Of a DNA stretch of 5,119 bases, positions 1-5,119 are shown in pieces. Under the pieces are notes generated by a model. The model saw only the letters and a list, made by a program, of their open reading frames with translations, was not told the origin of the DNA and searched no databases. Every line of letters starts with the position of its first letter. Position 1 is the first letter of the stretch. A program made the translations under genes and the position numbers. Source of the stretch: Caldisericia bacterium (GTDB lineage: Bacteria; Caldisericota; Caldisericia; UBA6126; JAGPKI01); assembly GCA_018054005.1 (NCBI GenBank), contig JAGPKI010000020.1, positions 12,105 through 17,223 on the forward strand, in the 5' to 3' direction.

Positions 1-4
1 ATTA

Positions 5-34
5 TGTCATCTTTGAAATCTTCTATCGAGGATC
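5..34 (+). repeat. Palindromic repeat, degenerate copy 1
   Basis: The copy begins TGTCAT and has arms ATCTTTGA (9-16) and TCGAGGAT (26-33) around the loop AATCTTCTA. The two arm differences from perfect complementarity are both T opposite G, so an RNA form of this strand would still pair. The loop is nearly the same as in the copy at 154-185 (one base differs). Members of this family are recognised by the shared TGTCAT lead and the ATCCA-like end; here the end is ATCAA. Confidence 0.6.
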
Positions 35-42
35 AAGTAACT

Positions 43-70
43 TGTCATCCCCAACTTGATTGGGGATCCA
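43..70 (+). repeat. Palindromic repeat, copy 2
   Basis: TGTCAT lead, arms ATCCCCAA (47-54) and TTGGGGAT (60-67) around CTTGA, then CCA. The 8-bp stem is perfect. It is identical to copy 6 (217-244) except for one base near the end (ATCCA against ATTCA). Confidence 0.85.
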
Positions 71-83
71 GACTCTTTTAATA

Positions 84-111
84 CTGGATTCCCGCTTTCG
101 CGGGAATGACA
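84..111 (-). repeat. Palindromic repeat, copy 3, inverted
   Basis: On the minus strand this copy reads TGTCAT, arm ATTCCCGC, loop GAAA, arm GCGGGAAT, then CCAG. The stem is a perfect 8 bp. It faces copy 2 tail to tail across 13 nt, so 43-111 forms a 69-bp imperfect inverted repeat. The ATTCCC-N8-GGGAAT core has the same form as the dRS3 core described in Neisseria and as repeats seen in many unrelated bacteria; common origin is not implied. Confidence 0.85.
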
Positions 112-153
112 AAAAGTGTTTCTGTATCAAGTAAAGAATGATAGAGAGGTAAA

Positions 154-185
154 TGTCATTCCCGAAATCTTCAATCGGGAATCCA
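154..185 (+). repeat. Palindromic repeat, copy 4
   Basis: TGTCAT lead, arms ATTCCCGA (158-165) and TCGGGAAT (175-182) around a 9-nt loop AATCTTCAA, then CCA. The stem is perfect, but its sequence differs from copies 2 and 3 and its loop is longer. Confidence 0.85.
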
Positions 186-192
186 CAGGAAC

Positions 193-208
193 TGTCATCC
201 TCGAAAGC
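193..208 (+). repeat. Palindromic repeat, copy 5, half element
   Basis: TGTCAT lead with left arm ATCCTCGA (197-204) followed by AAG, then unrelated sequence. No matching right arm follows. It looks like a truncated copy lying between copies 4 and 6. Its arm is the exact complement of the right arm of copy 1. Confidence 0.5.
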
Positions 209-216
209 ACACCCAC

Positions 217-244
217 TGTCATCCCCAACTTGATTGGGGATTCA
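217..244 (+). repeat. Palindromic repeat, copy 6
   Basis: TGTCAT lead, arms ATCCCCAA and TTGGGGAT around CTTGA, ending TCA. It is nearly identical to copy 2, 174 bases away, including the loop, which points to recent copying or to selection on the whole element. Confidence 0.85.
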
Positions 245-435
245 GTGTTTATTTTTTTATTTTAAAAAAGAGGAATATACCTTGGATTCCGGATAAATTG
301 CAACATAAGTGATAGACTGTTTGCTAAACCTTACATATACTGGACTTTAACCAGTAAGAGACTACTACATGCTTTGTTTGGAATACACGTAAAATGATTG
401 AGAATACCTTGACTTATTACTAATTGTGTAAAAGC
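245..435. other. Intergenic stretch without a supportable gene
   Basis: AT-rich DNA between the repeat cluster and the operon terminator. Only a weak 6-bp hairpin is visible (TACTGG at 338-343 with CCAGTA at 351-356). No ORF of useful length with a ribosome binding site was found, and no tRNA-like or riboswitch-like fold. A TTGACT at 409-414 has no -10 box at a workable distance. What lies to the left of position 1 is unknown, so this may be a shared 3' region or the upstream region of a neighbouring gene. Confidence 0.5.
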
Positions 436-479
436 AAAAAAAAAGAACCCCTATGTTATTGAAAACATAGGGGTTCTTT
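436..479 (-). terminator. Intrinsic terminator of the protease-NHL operon
   Basis: A perfect 16-bp inverted repeat (arms 442-457 and 464-479, 6-nt loop) is followed on the minus strand by a run of nine Ts (436-444) that overlaps the stem base. The stem contains CCCC/GGGG and AT-rich ends. It lies 39 nt past the TAG stop at 519-521, as expected for a Rho-independent terminator of this strand. On the plus strand the stem is followed by only TTTAGAATTT, so it is less convincing in that direction. Confidence 0.95.
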
Positions 480-518
480 AGAATTTAGAAGCTTAAATAA
501 ACCTAAATTGATATTGAT

Positions 519-3485
519 CTATTTATCAGGATTAGGGTAAGTCAAAGTAATAGTCTGGGTAGCAGCATCCCAATCTACCTTAAAACCAAGATTTTCAGTA
601 ACGAATCGTAATGGTAAAAATGTTCTTCCAGAAACAATTACAGGAGCAACTGGTTTGTCTGGATCTATTTTTACTTCTTTACCATTTACTAAAGCAGTTA
701 TTTTACCTATCCATAGTTCTATTTTTATATTATCTTTAGTAATAGTTACTTTTCTTTCATCATTATTCCAATCAATATTACCATCTATTGCTTCTACGAC
801 TGGTCTTATAGGAACTAAAGTTCTACCAGAATTTTTATCAATAAAAGGTGGAGCATCTAAACTTCCCGCTTTATTATTAATAAGTATGACTTTGCTGCCA
901 ACCTGTAGTTTTATTATTACCCTTTCTTTTAAAGTAACTATTTTTTCGATTTTTGACTCATTTCCAGCAGCATCTTTTGCTATTATTTCTATTTTATTCT
1001 CTCCCATAGTTAGGACAATTTCAACAGAGAAACTGCCATCTTCGTTAACTGGAACTTCTTTTTCGTTTATAGTTAATACTGCTCCTGGTTCGGTTTTACC
1101 TTTTATTGTTAACTTTTCTTCGTAAGAAACAGCTGGTATTTCTTCAATCTCTAAAATTGGAGGTGTAACATCTTTGGGTTTAATTGTAAAAGAAATTGAT
1201 TTTTCGATCTTTCCAGGAAGTAATTCTCTTCCTTTTGGATCTTTAAGAATCAGTTTATCGATTTCTAAAGCTCCATCTCCAGAAGTCTTATTTGTAAATT
1301 CTAACTCATAAATAACTCCATTTCCACTTAGTCCAGCTTTATTTTCTGTTTCACAAGAAATTGTAACTAATCCTTCTACTGCTTGAGGTTTACTGCAATT
1401 AAATTTAATTTTACCAGTAAGTAATTCACCTGGCTCGCCGTTCTTAAATTCAATAAGATTTTCTGGATATTTAATTCCAGCTAAAATTGAACCAATATTC
1501 TCTAATTTATCACCAATTAATCTTACAATAATATTATCACCTTCAATTAATTCTTCTGTAGCTATTTCAAGTTTAAATGATGCTTCTGTCTGAACTGGAC
1601 CTGGTGGAGTTGGAGGAGAAGCAGTTTCATCTGAAATTACAAGCACAGTACTATGTAGGCAGTCAGTAACATATAATTTTCCATCTGAATCTTGAACAAT
1701 AAGCGTAAGCCCTGGCCAATTAAGCTCAGAACACCATATTAGCTCGCCCTCTTGGTCAAACTTCTGAATTCTACCATTTTCTGTTTCTGCAACATAGAAA
1801 TTACCTTCACCATCAACACATACACCCTGTGGGACTGCAAAATTACCAGGTTCAACACCTCTACTCCCGATTCTATTAATTAATTCTCCTTCATAATCGA
1901 GAATATGAACTTCGTCTGAACCAGTCATTGCAATATACATATTATCATCTTTATCAACTGAGATTCCAACTGGCCATTCTCCCTCGAGTGGGTAAGAATC
2001 AATTTCACTGGCCTCTTCATCAATAACATCGCTTATATCGATCCTTGAAACAATTGAGGATCTTGAACTTATAACTAAAAGGTTTCCTTCTGAATCAAAA
2101 GCTAATCCTTGAGGATTGTTAAATCCTTCCTCGATAGCCATCACTGGTTCAAAATCCGGATCAAACACCTGTACTACGCTTGTAGCAACGTCACTTACAT
2201 AAACATAACCATCTGGATCAACAATAATATCAGTCGGATTATATAGTTCACCAGGTACTATACCTCTTTGAGTAATAAATTTTCCAAATCTATTGATTTC
2301 CTCTCCCTCTGAATCAAAAACAACTACATCATGATAATTGCTGTCTCCAACGAATATCCTGCCTTCACTATCCACACGTACCCCTTGAGGGTTTGACATA
2401 TAGCCCTTGGGCTTCTTTTGATTTCCATAAAGATAACCATAAAGTAAAACTGGTGATTGTATTGATCCTTTAAGATTTTTTGCCTCATCAAGAATAATTA
2501 ACCTGTTTATTAACCCATCAAGAATGTATACTAAACCATCTTTAGCAAATATTGAAGTGGGAAGAGCAATATCTGTTTCACCAATTACATTACTCTTTGG
2601 ATAGCTCGAAATAATCTCTATAAATTTTAGAGGTGCTTTTGGATCTTTTTCAATTTCAAATTTCTGTGCAAATACATTATTACTACCCATAGAAGTAACA
2701 TATAAATAGTTTCCATCTATACACACTGATGTAGCAAACCCAGCGAGTTTATTCTCTGATGCACCCGCAGAAACCGCTGTAACAATAAATTCTCCTTCCG
2801 GTGAATACTTAAGTATTGAAGATCCACTTTGATAATCAGTGATTGTTATATAGACATATCCATCATTATCAACAGTAACTCCTGTTGGATTATAAATACG
2901 AGAGTCATCTGTAAATAATTGCTTAAACTCACCACTCTTTGAAAAAACCTTAACTCCACTTGCATAATCTGTTATTACAAGATCTCCGCTCTTCAATATG
3001 GCAATTCCTGATGGGTTAAGAAGTTTGTTATCATCTTCTCCTTTTTCTCCAAATTTCTTTATCACTTTACCATCACTACTAAATATTTGTATGTATGCAT
3101 TGTAACTATCTACAGTATAAATGTTATCATTTTCATCTATACACATTGCTGTTAAATATTGGAATTTACCATTCCCTGTGCCTATTTCTCCAAAATTTCT
3201 TATTGATTTGAATCCTGAGTCAAATACTTCAATTTGAGACTCACCACTATCTCCAATATAAATGTTACCTTTAGAATCTAATACTAAACCTTGTTGATAC
3301 ATAGGGAAAAATTGCGAGCCGTCCTGCGTAGCCATTCTAAAGACACCTTTGTTTTCAGGAACTCCTATGATTTTCTCTATATTTAAAGGATTTGTTTCCT
3401 CTGAGAAAACAAATGAAGTAAATGTAAAAAATGAACTAAAAAACATAGATAAAACTAATAAAGAAATAAAACGTTTTAATTTCAT
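519..3485 (-). CDS. Secreted NHL-repeat double beta-propeller protein with cohesin, Ig-like and copper-amine-oxidase-N (stalk) domains
   Basis: This is a complete gene of 988 residues, with an ATG start supported by a GGAGGTG site and a TAG stop. Residues 1-28 form a Sec signal peptide: basic MKLKR, a long hydrophobic stretch, and probable cleavage after VFS before EE. There is no lipobox Cys. Residues 60-620 hold twelve NHL-type repeats of the form G-V-x-V-D-x-x-G-x-x-Y-V-x-D...V-x-x-F-D-x-x-G, consistent with two six-bladed propellers. A PPTPPGP linker (624-630) leads to a cohesin domain (about 633-768, beginning FKLEIATEELIEGDNIIVRL). An Ig-like domain follows (about 773-853, with GKTEPGAVLTINEKEVPV and AKDAAGNES). 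The end (about 856-984) is a copper-amine-oxidase N-terminal domain with two half-repeats marked GRTLVPIR and GRTFLPLRFV. That domain family is common at the ends of secreted and surface proteins of Firmicutes-like bacteria and does not imply oxidase activity. The protein is likely a cell-surface scaffold or ligand-binding protein; the ligand is unknown. No catalytic residues were recognised. Confidence 0.93.
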   Translation of the reverse strand: MKLKRFISLLVLSMFFSSFFTFTSFVFSEETNPLNIEKIIGVPENKGVFRMATQDGSQFFPMYQQGLVLDSKGNIYIGDSGESQIEVFDSGFKSIRNFGEIGTGNGKFQYLTAMCIDENDNIYTVDSYNAYIQIFSSDGKVIKKFGEKGEDDNKLLNPSGIAILKSGDLVITDYASGVKVFSKSGEFKQLFTDDSRIYNPTGVTVDNDGYVYITITDYQSGSSILKYSPEGEFIVTAVSAGASENKLAGFATSVCIDGNYLYVTSMGSNNVFAQKFEIEKDPKAPLKFIEIISSYPKSNVIGETDIALPTSIFAKDGLVYILDGLINRLIILDEAKNLKGSIQSPVLLYGYLYGNQKKPKGYMSNPQGVRVDSEGRIFVGDSNYHDVVVFDSEGEEINRFGKFITQRGIVPGELYNPTDIIVDPDGYVYVSDVATSVVQVFDPDFEPVMAIEEGFNNPQGLAFDSEGNLLVISSRSSIVSRIDISDVIDEEASEIDSYPLEGEWPVGISVDKDDNMYIAMTGSDEVHILDYEGELINRIGSRGVEPGNFAVPQGVCVDGEGNFYVAETENGRIQKFDQEGELIWCSELNWPGLTLIVQDSDGKLYVTDCLHSTVLVISDETASPPTPPGPVQTEASFKLEIATEELIEGDNIIVRLIGDKLENIGSILAGIKYPENLIEFKNGEPGELLTGKIKFNCSKPQAVEGLVTISCETENKAGLSGNGVIYELEFTNKTSGDGALEIDKLILKDPKGRELLPGKIEKSISFTIKPKDVTPPILEIEEIPAVSYEEKLTIKGKTEPGAVLTINEKEVPVNEDGSFSVEIVLTMGENKIEIIAKDAAGNESKIEKIVTLKERVIIKLQVGSKVILINNKAGSLDAPPFIDKNSGRTLVPIRPVVEAIDGNIDWNNDERKVTITKDNIKIELWIGKITALVNGKEVKIDPDKPVAPVIVSGRTFLPLRFVTENLGFKVDWDAATQTITLTYPNPDK
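531..920 (-). other. Copper-amine-oxidase N-terminal (stalk) domain
   Basis: Residues 856-985 form two similar halves. The first has a VGSKVILINNK hairpin, then APPFIDKNSGRTLVPIRPVVEAIDGNIDWNNDERKVTI. The second has VNGKEVKIDPDKP, then APVIVSGRTFLPLRFVTENLGFKVDWDAATQTITL. The paired GRT-x-x-P-x-R and 'v-x-W-x' blocks are diagnostic of the family (Pfam PF07833). In Firmicutes-like bacteria this module often occupies the terminus of secreted proteins and is thought to help hold them at the cell surface; that role is inference here. Confidence 0.85.
1182..1589 (-). other. Cohesin domain in the NHL protein
   Basis: Residues 633-768 show the cohesin signature: strand FKLEIATEELIEGD, strand IIVRLIGDKLENIGSI, then GIKYPENLIEFKNGEPGELL (the equivalent of the 'x-Y-D-P-x-x-L-E' block). 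Late strands VIYELEFTNKTSGDGALEID and a closing LKDPKGRELLP resemble the cohesin 'l-x-D-x-x-G-x-x-i' end. The position between a Pro-rich linker and an Ig-like domain is typical for a scaffold module. C697 and C711 lie on neighbouring predicted strands. Confidence 0.75.
1626..3308 (-). repeat. Twelve NHL-type repeats encoding two six-bladed beta-propellers
   Basis: The repeat cores begin near residues 66, 113, 160, 202, 252, 311, 368, 419, 460, 507, 554 and 594 of the protein. The clearest are GLVLDSKGNIYIGDS, GVRVDSEGRIFVGDS, IIVDPDGYVYVSD and GVCVDGEGNFYVAETENG. Spacing is mostly 40-50 residues, the usual length of an NHL blade. Blades 5 and 6 are the most divergent and are separated by an insert of about 30 residues (277-310). 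Twelve blades divide naturally into two six-bladed discs with a boundary near residues 340-360 (YLYGNQKKPKGYMSNPQG). NHL propellers usually bind proteins, sugars or nucleic acid; an extracellular one is more likely to bind protein or glycan. Confidence 0.8.
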
Positions 3486-3489
3486 ATCA

Positions 3490-3496
3490 CACCTCC
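3490..3496 (-). promoter_or_regulatory. Ribosome binding site for the NHL/cohesin gene
   Basis: On the minus strand the sequence reads GGAGGTG, with 5 nt between GGAGGT and the ATG at 3483-3485. This is near-perfect anti-16S complementarity at a normal spacing, and it fixes the start codon. The signal peptide starting at that ATG agrees. The site lies wholly in the 15-nt gap after the protease stop codon, so the downstream gene is translated independently and not by overlap coupling. Confidence 0.9.
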
Positions 3497-3500
3497 AAAA

Positions 3501-5119
3501 TTAAATTTCATAAAACTTTGAAAATATTATAACATCATCTATATCTATAACCAAATCATTATTTAGATCAAATTTCTCATCCCAATCGGGATCTTCATAA
3601 GTAAAATAATAATGACCAGCTAATAAATCAAAATCCAAATTATTAACTAGTTTATCTTCATTAAAATCTCCTAAATAAAATTCTTCAGATAAAATATCAA
3701 GGCGAGGTATTCGTAAAAACGCTCTTCTTTCATTTTCTTCTACATCAATCAATTTATAGGATGAAACGATCAAATCAGGATAACCCTTTCTTTGAGCAGA
3801 AAACCTAATAGTGGCAACTTTACTTCTTTTTGTTGTAACAACAGGATTTCTTCTTGATTCAATTTTTAGAGTACCGCTCTCAATCTTAGTTTTGAAACTT
3901 TCTTCATCAGAAAAATCTCCTGGAAAAACATCTAATACTTTAAGCCTGCTTTTAGAAAATGATAACTCTATATAAACTTCTTCTATATTTTTACAATCAG
4001 CAAAAATAACGTTAACAGCAAAAATTTCGTCTACTTTAGCTTTATTTTGAACTCCAATTAAAAGCAATGGTGGTTCAAGAACAGAAGAATCTGTAATTTT
4101 AACAGGCAATTTTAATGACTCAGTAACGGGGTTTTTTCTATCAACAACTTGACCTTGATTATCTACAGTAATTTCTGAACCACTTATTTCAATTTTCAGT
4201 AGAAAATTACCGTTCGGAAGAAAATCCTCACCATCAAGGTTTTTCCCATCCCAATAGAAAGTATATGTTCCAACTGGAATATTTTCAGCAAAATAAATAT
4301 CTCCCCACTTATTACCATATTCGTCTTCAACATACATAGTTAATGTGCTCGCATAGTTTAAATAACTTACAGTATCTTCAGATGGCGTTGAAATTTTTAA
4401 ATAGCTTCCTGAATTTATTGTAAAACTGATAAAAACATTGTCTTCTTCATCCATACTCAATGTATTTTTAGAGATATTTAAATTTGTTACGGGCTCATCT
4501 ATTGTCGTAATTTTCCCATTATATATAATAAATGGTATGTGTAGCTTTTCAGTAGCGACATTTAAAGTTTTCCAATTTTTAATATTTATCCAAATTGCTC
4601 CTTCATATTTTCTTTTATCAAAATAATCTTCATTAACTTTAAACTTTATATTAAAGGATTCAGTCAAAGTTGGTTGGATATCAGTATTATTTTTATCAAT
4701 TTCAACAGTAAGAGGCATATTTGCGGTTGGTAAATTGAAAATCTCTGCTTTAATTCCAACAGATACAACTTTGTCTGTAATATTTTTTAAATTCACAGAA
4801 ATACTATTATCAATCTGTTCAGTTGACCTCATAATAGATGGAGGATATGCAATTAATGGAGCTTGAATAGCTTTCAAAGCATTAACTTGTCCAGCGCCCT
4901 GATAAAAATATGAAAATATTTCCCCATTTAATCCATTTTTTAATATGTCAGAAGTATTCATTAAGACTGCCTTTACTTCATTAGGATCCAATTCTGGATG
5001 TTTTTGCTTTAAAAGGGCAACAACTCCAGTTACTGCTGGTGTTGCCATAGAAGTGCCTTGATAATCTACATATTTACCGCCTGGATAAGCTGAATTTATG
5101 GTTGTACCTGGTGCTGAAA
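3501..5119 (-). CDS. Subtilisin-like (S8) serine protease with cohesin-like and dockerin domains, C-terminal part only
   Basis: This is a partial gene whose 5' end lies beyond the right edge. The open frame continues past the ATG at 5046-5048, which encodes the Met inside the active-site motif and is not a start. Numbering residues from the edge (first full codon 5115-5117), the first 30 or so include SAPGTTINSAYPGG and GTSMATPAVTGVVALLK, the S8 subtilase block. The nucleophile Ser is residue 23 (codon 5049-5051). The catalytic Asp and His are outside the window. After the catalytic domain come an Fn3-like beta region (about 90-200), a FlgD-Ig-like segment with YTFYWDGKNLDGEDFLPNG (about 210-313), a cohesin-like domain (about 348-471) and a C-terminal dockerin (about 482-536). 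The stop is TAA at 3501-3503. The protein is presumably exported, like most such proteases, but its signal peptide is not visible. It probably degrades extracellular protein; the substrate is unknown. It sits 15 nt upstream of the NHL/cohesin gene on the same strand, so the two are very likely co-transcribed. Confidence 0.93.
   Translation of the reverse strand, partial: SAPGTTINSAYPGGKYVDYQGTSMATPAVTGVVALLKQKHPELDPNEVKAVLMNTSDILKNGLNGEIFSYFYQGAGQVNALKAIQAPLIAYPPSIMRSTEQIDNSISVNLKNITDKVVSVGIKAEIFNLPTANMPLTVEIDKNNTDIQPTLTESFNIKFKVNEDYFDKRKYEGAIWINIKNWKTLNVATEKLHIPFIIYNGKITTIDEPVTNLNISKNTLSMDEEDNVFISFTINSGSYLKISTPSEDTVSYLNYASTLTMYVEDEYGNKWGDIYFAENIPVGTYTFYWDGKNLDGEDFLPNGNFLLKIEISGSEITVDNQGQVVDRKNPVTESLKLPVKITDSSVLEPPLLLIGVQNKAKVDEIFAVNVIFADCKNIEEVYIELSFSKSRLKVLDVFPGDFSDEESFKTKIESGTLKIESRRNPVVTTKRSKVATIRFSAQRKGYPDLIVSSYKLIDVEENERRAFLRIPRLDILSEEFYLGDFNEDKLVNNLDFDLLAGHYYFTYEDPDWDEKFDLNNDLVIDIDDVIIFSKFYEI
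3504..3674 (-). other. Dockerin domain at the C-terminus of the protease
   Basis: The last 57 residues contain two EF-hand-like calcium loops. The first reads DFNEDKLVNNLD, with Asp/Asn at loop positions 1, 3, 5, 9 and 12. The second reads DLNNDLVIDIDD, with Asp/Asn at 1, 3, 5, 9 and 12. Each loop is followed by a hydrophobic helix (FDLLAGHYYF and VIIFSKFYEI), and they are joined by a linker containing EDPDWDEKFD. This is the duplicated type-I-like dockerin layout. Known dockerins bind cohesin domains in a calcium-dependent way. The loops are less Gly-rich than the usual DxNxDGxV cellulosomal form, so partner specificity cannot be read from the sequence. The domain ends the protein, as dockerins usually do. 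Confidence 0.85.
3526..3554 (-). promoter_or_regulatory. Candidate internal promoter ahead of the NHL/cohesin gene
   Basis: Inside the last codons of the protease gene, the minus strand contains a perfect TATAAT (3526-3531) preceded by an extended -10 TGT (3532-3534). A weak -35, TTGGTT (3549-3554), lies 17 nt upstream. Transcription would begin near 3519 and give a leader of about 30 nt with the GGAGGTG site. The region encodes the dockerin's final helix in AT-rich codons, so a chance TATAAT is quite possible. It would allow the second gene to be expressed without the protease. Confidence 0.3.
3699..4076 (-). other. Cohesin-like domain in the protease
   Basis: The segment starts near LLLIGVQNKAKVDEIFAVNV and continues with CKNIEEVYIELSFSKSRLKVLDVFPGDF, then VATIRFSAQRKGYPDLIVSS. 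This follows the cohesin pattern: a first strand, a 'VDEIFAVNV' strand, an 'N-I-x-x-v' strand, a 'y-x-x-x-x-L-x-V-x-x-V-x-x-G-x-F' block, and a late 'a-x-I-x-F-x-A-x-x-x-G' strand. It directly precedes the dockerin in the same chain. It could instead be a related carbohydrate-binding-type beta-sandwich, because the two folds look alike at this level. Confidence 0.65.

Noticed and set aside
5..244. CRISPR array
   Set aside because: The repeats differ in sequence and length, one is inverted, spacing is irregular (about 8 to 43 nt), and each unit is itself a hairpin.
281..295. Possible further half copy of the palindromic repeat (TTGGATTCCGG)
   Set aside because: Only about nine bases match the GGATTCCCG end and there is no paired arm or TGTCAT element nearby; chance is sufficient.
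394..423. Nine-codon frame beginning ATGATTGAG on the plus strand
   Set aside because: There is no ribosome binding site, it is very short, and it sits just before the terminator of the opposite strand.
531..920. Copper amine oxidase enzyme
   Set aside because: Only the N-terminal non-catalytic module is present; the catalytic domain with its topaquinone Tyr is absent, so no oxidase activity should be assigned.
655..1125. 156-codon open frame on the plus strand
   Set aside because: It lies antisense inside the cohesin-to-stalk part of the NHL gene. Its composition mirrors that gene's codons, it has no convincing ribosome binding site, and its product shows no recognisable domain.
4438..4626. 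62-codon open frame on the plus strand
   Set aside because: It is antisense to the protease gene. The hydrophobic product is a by-product of AT-rich coding on the other strand, and no domain or start signal supports it.
5046..5048. ATG as the start of the protease gene
   Set aside because: This Met is inside the conserved GTSMATP active-site motif, and the frame stays open and subtilase-like to the window edge.

Overview
The window is AT-rich bacterial DNA. It holds the 3' end of a minus-strand operon encoding two large, multidomain proteins inferred to be exported, followed by a repeat-rich intergenic stretch. Low GC, a strong GGAGGTG ribosome binding site, a classical intrinsic terminator, and the mix of NHL propeller, cohesin, dockerin and copper-amine-oxidase-N ('stalk') domains suggest an anaerobic bacterium of the Firmicutes-like or deep-branching thermophile type (for example Clostridia, Dictyoglomota, Caldisericota or Atribacterota). 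This assignment is an inference from domain content only; there is no rRNA or other phylogenetic marker here.

Layout, in the direction of transcription (right to left). From the right edge to 3501 runs the C-terminal part of a subtilisin-like (S8) serine protease. The catalytic Ser motif GTSMATP is visible. It is followed by an Fn3-like segment, a FlgD-Ig-like segment, a cohesin-like domain and a C-terminal dockerin. After a 15-nt gap carrying a Shine-Dalgarno sequence comes a complete 988-residue protein (3485 to 519). It has a signal peptide, twelve NHL-type repeats (two six-bladed propellers), a Pro-rich linker, a cohesin domain, an Ig-like domain and a C-terminal copper-amine-oxidase-N domain. 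A 16-bp perfect hairpin with a U-tract (436-479) ends the operon.

The left 440 bases contain no supportable gene. Positions 5-244 hold a cluster of about six short palindromic repeats sharing a TGTCAT...ATCCA frame, with arms that differ in sequence but usually stay paired. One is inverted against its neighbour, forming a 69-bp composite. Positions 245-435 show nothing convincing.

Working hypothesis: the protease carries a dockerin and the next gene carries a cohesin and a probable cell-surface domain. The two may therefore form a small, non-cellulosomal, surface-held complex in which the propeller protein acts as scaffold or sensor and the protease is docked onto it. This rests on domain logic and gene adjacency, not on demonstrated binding.
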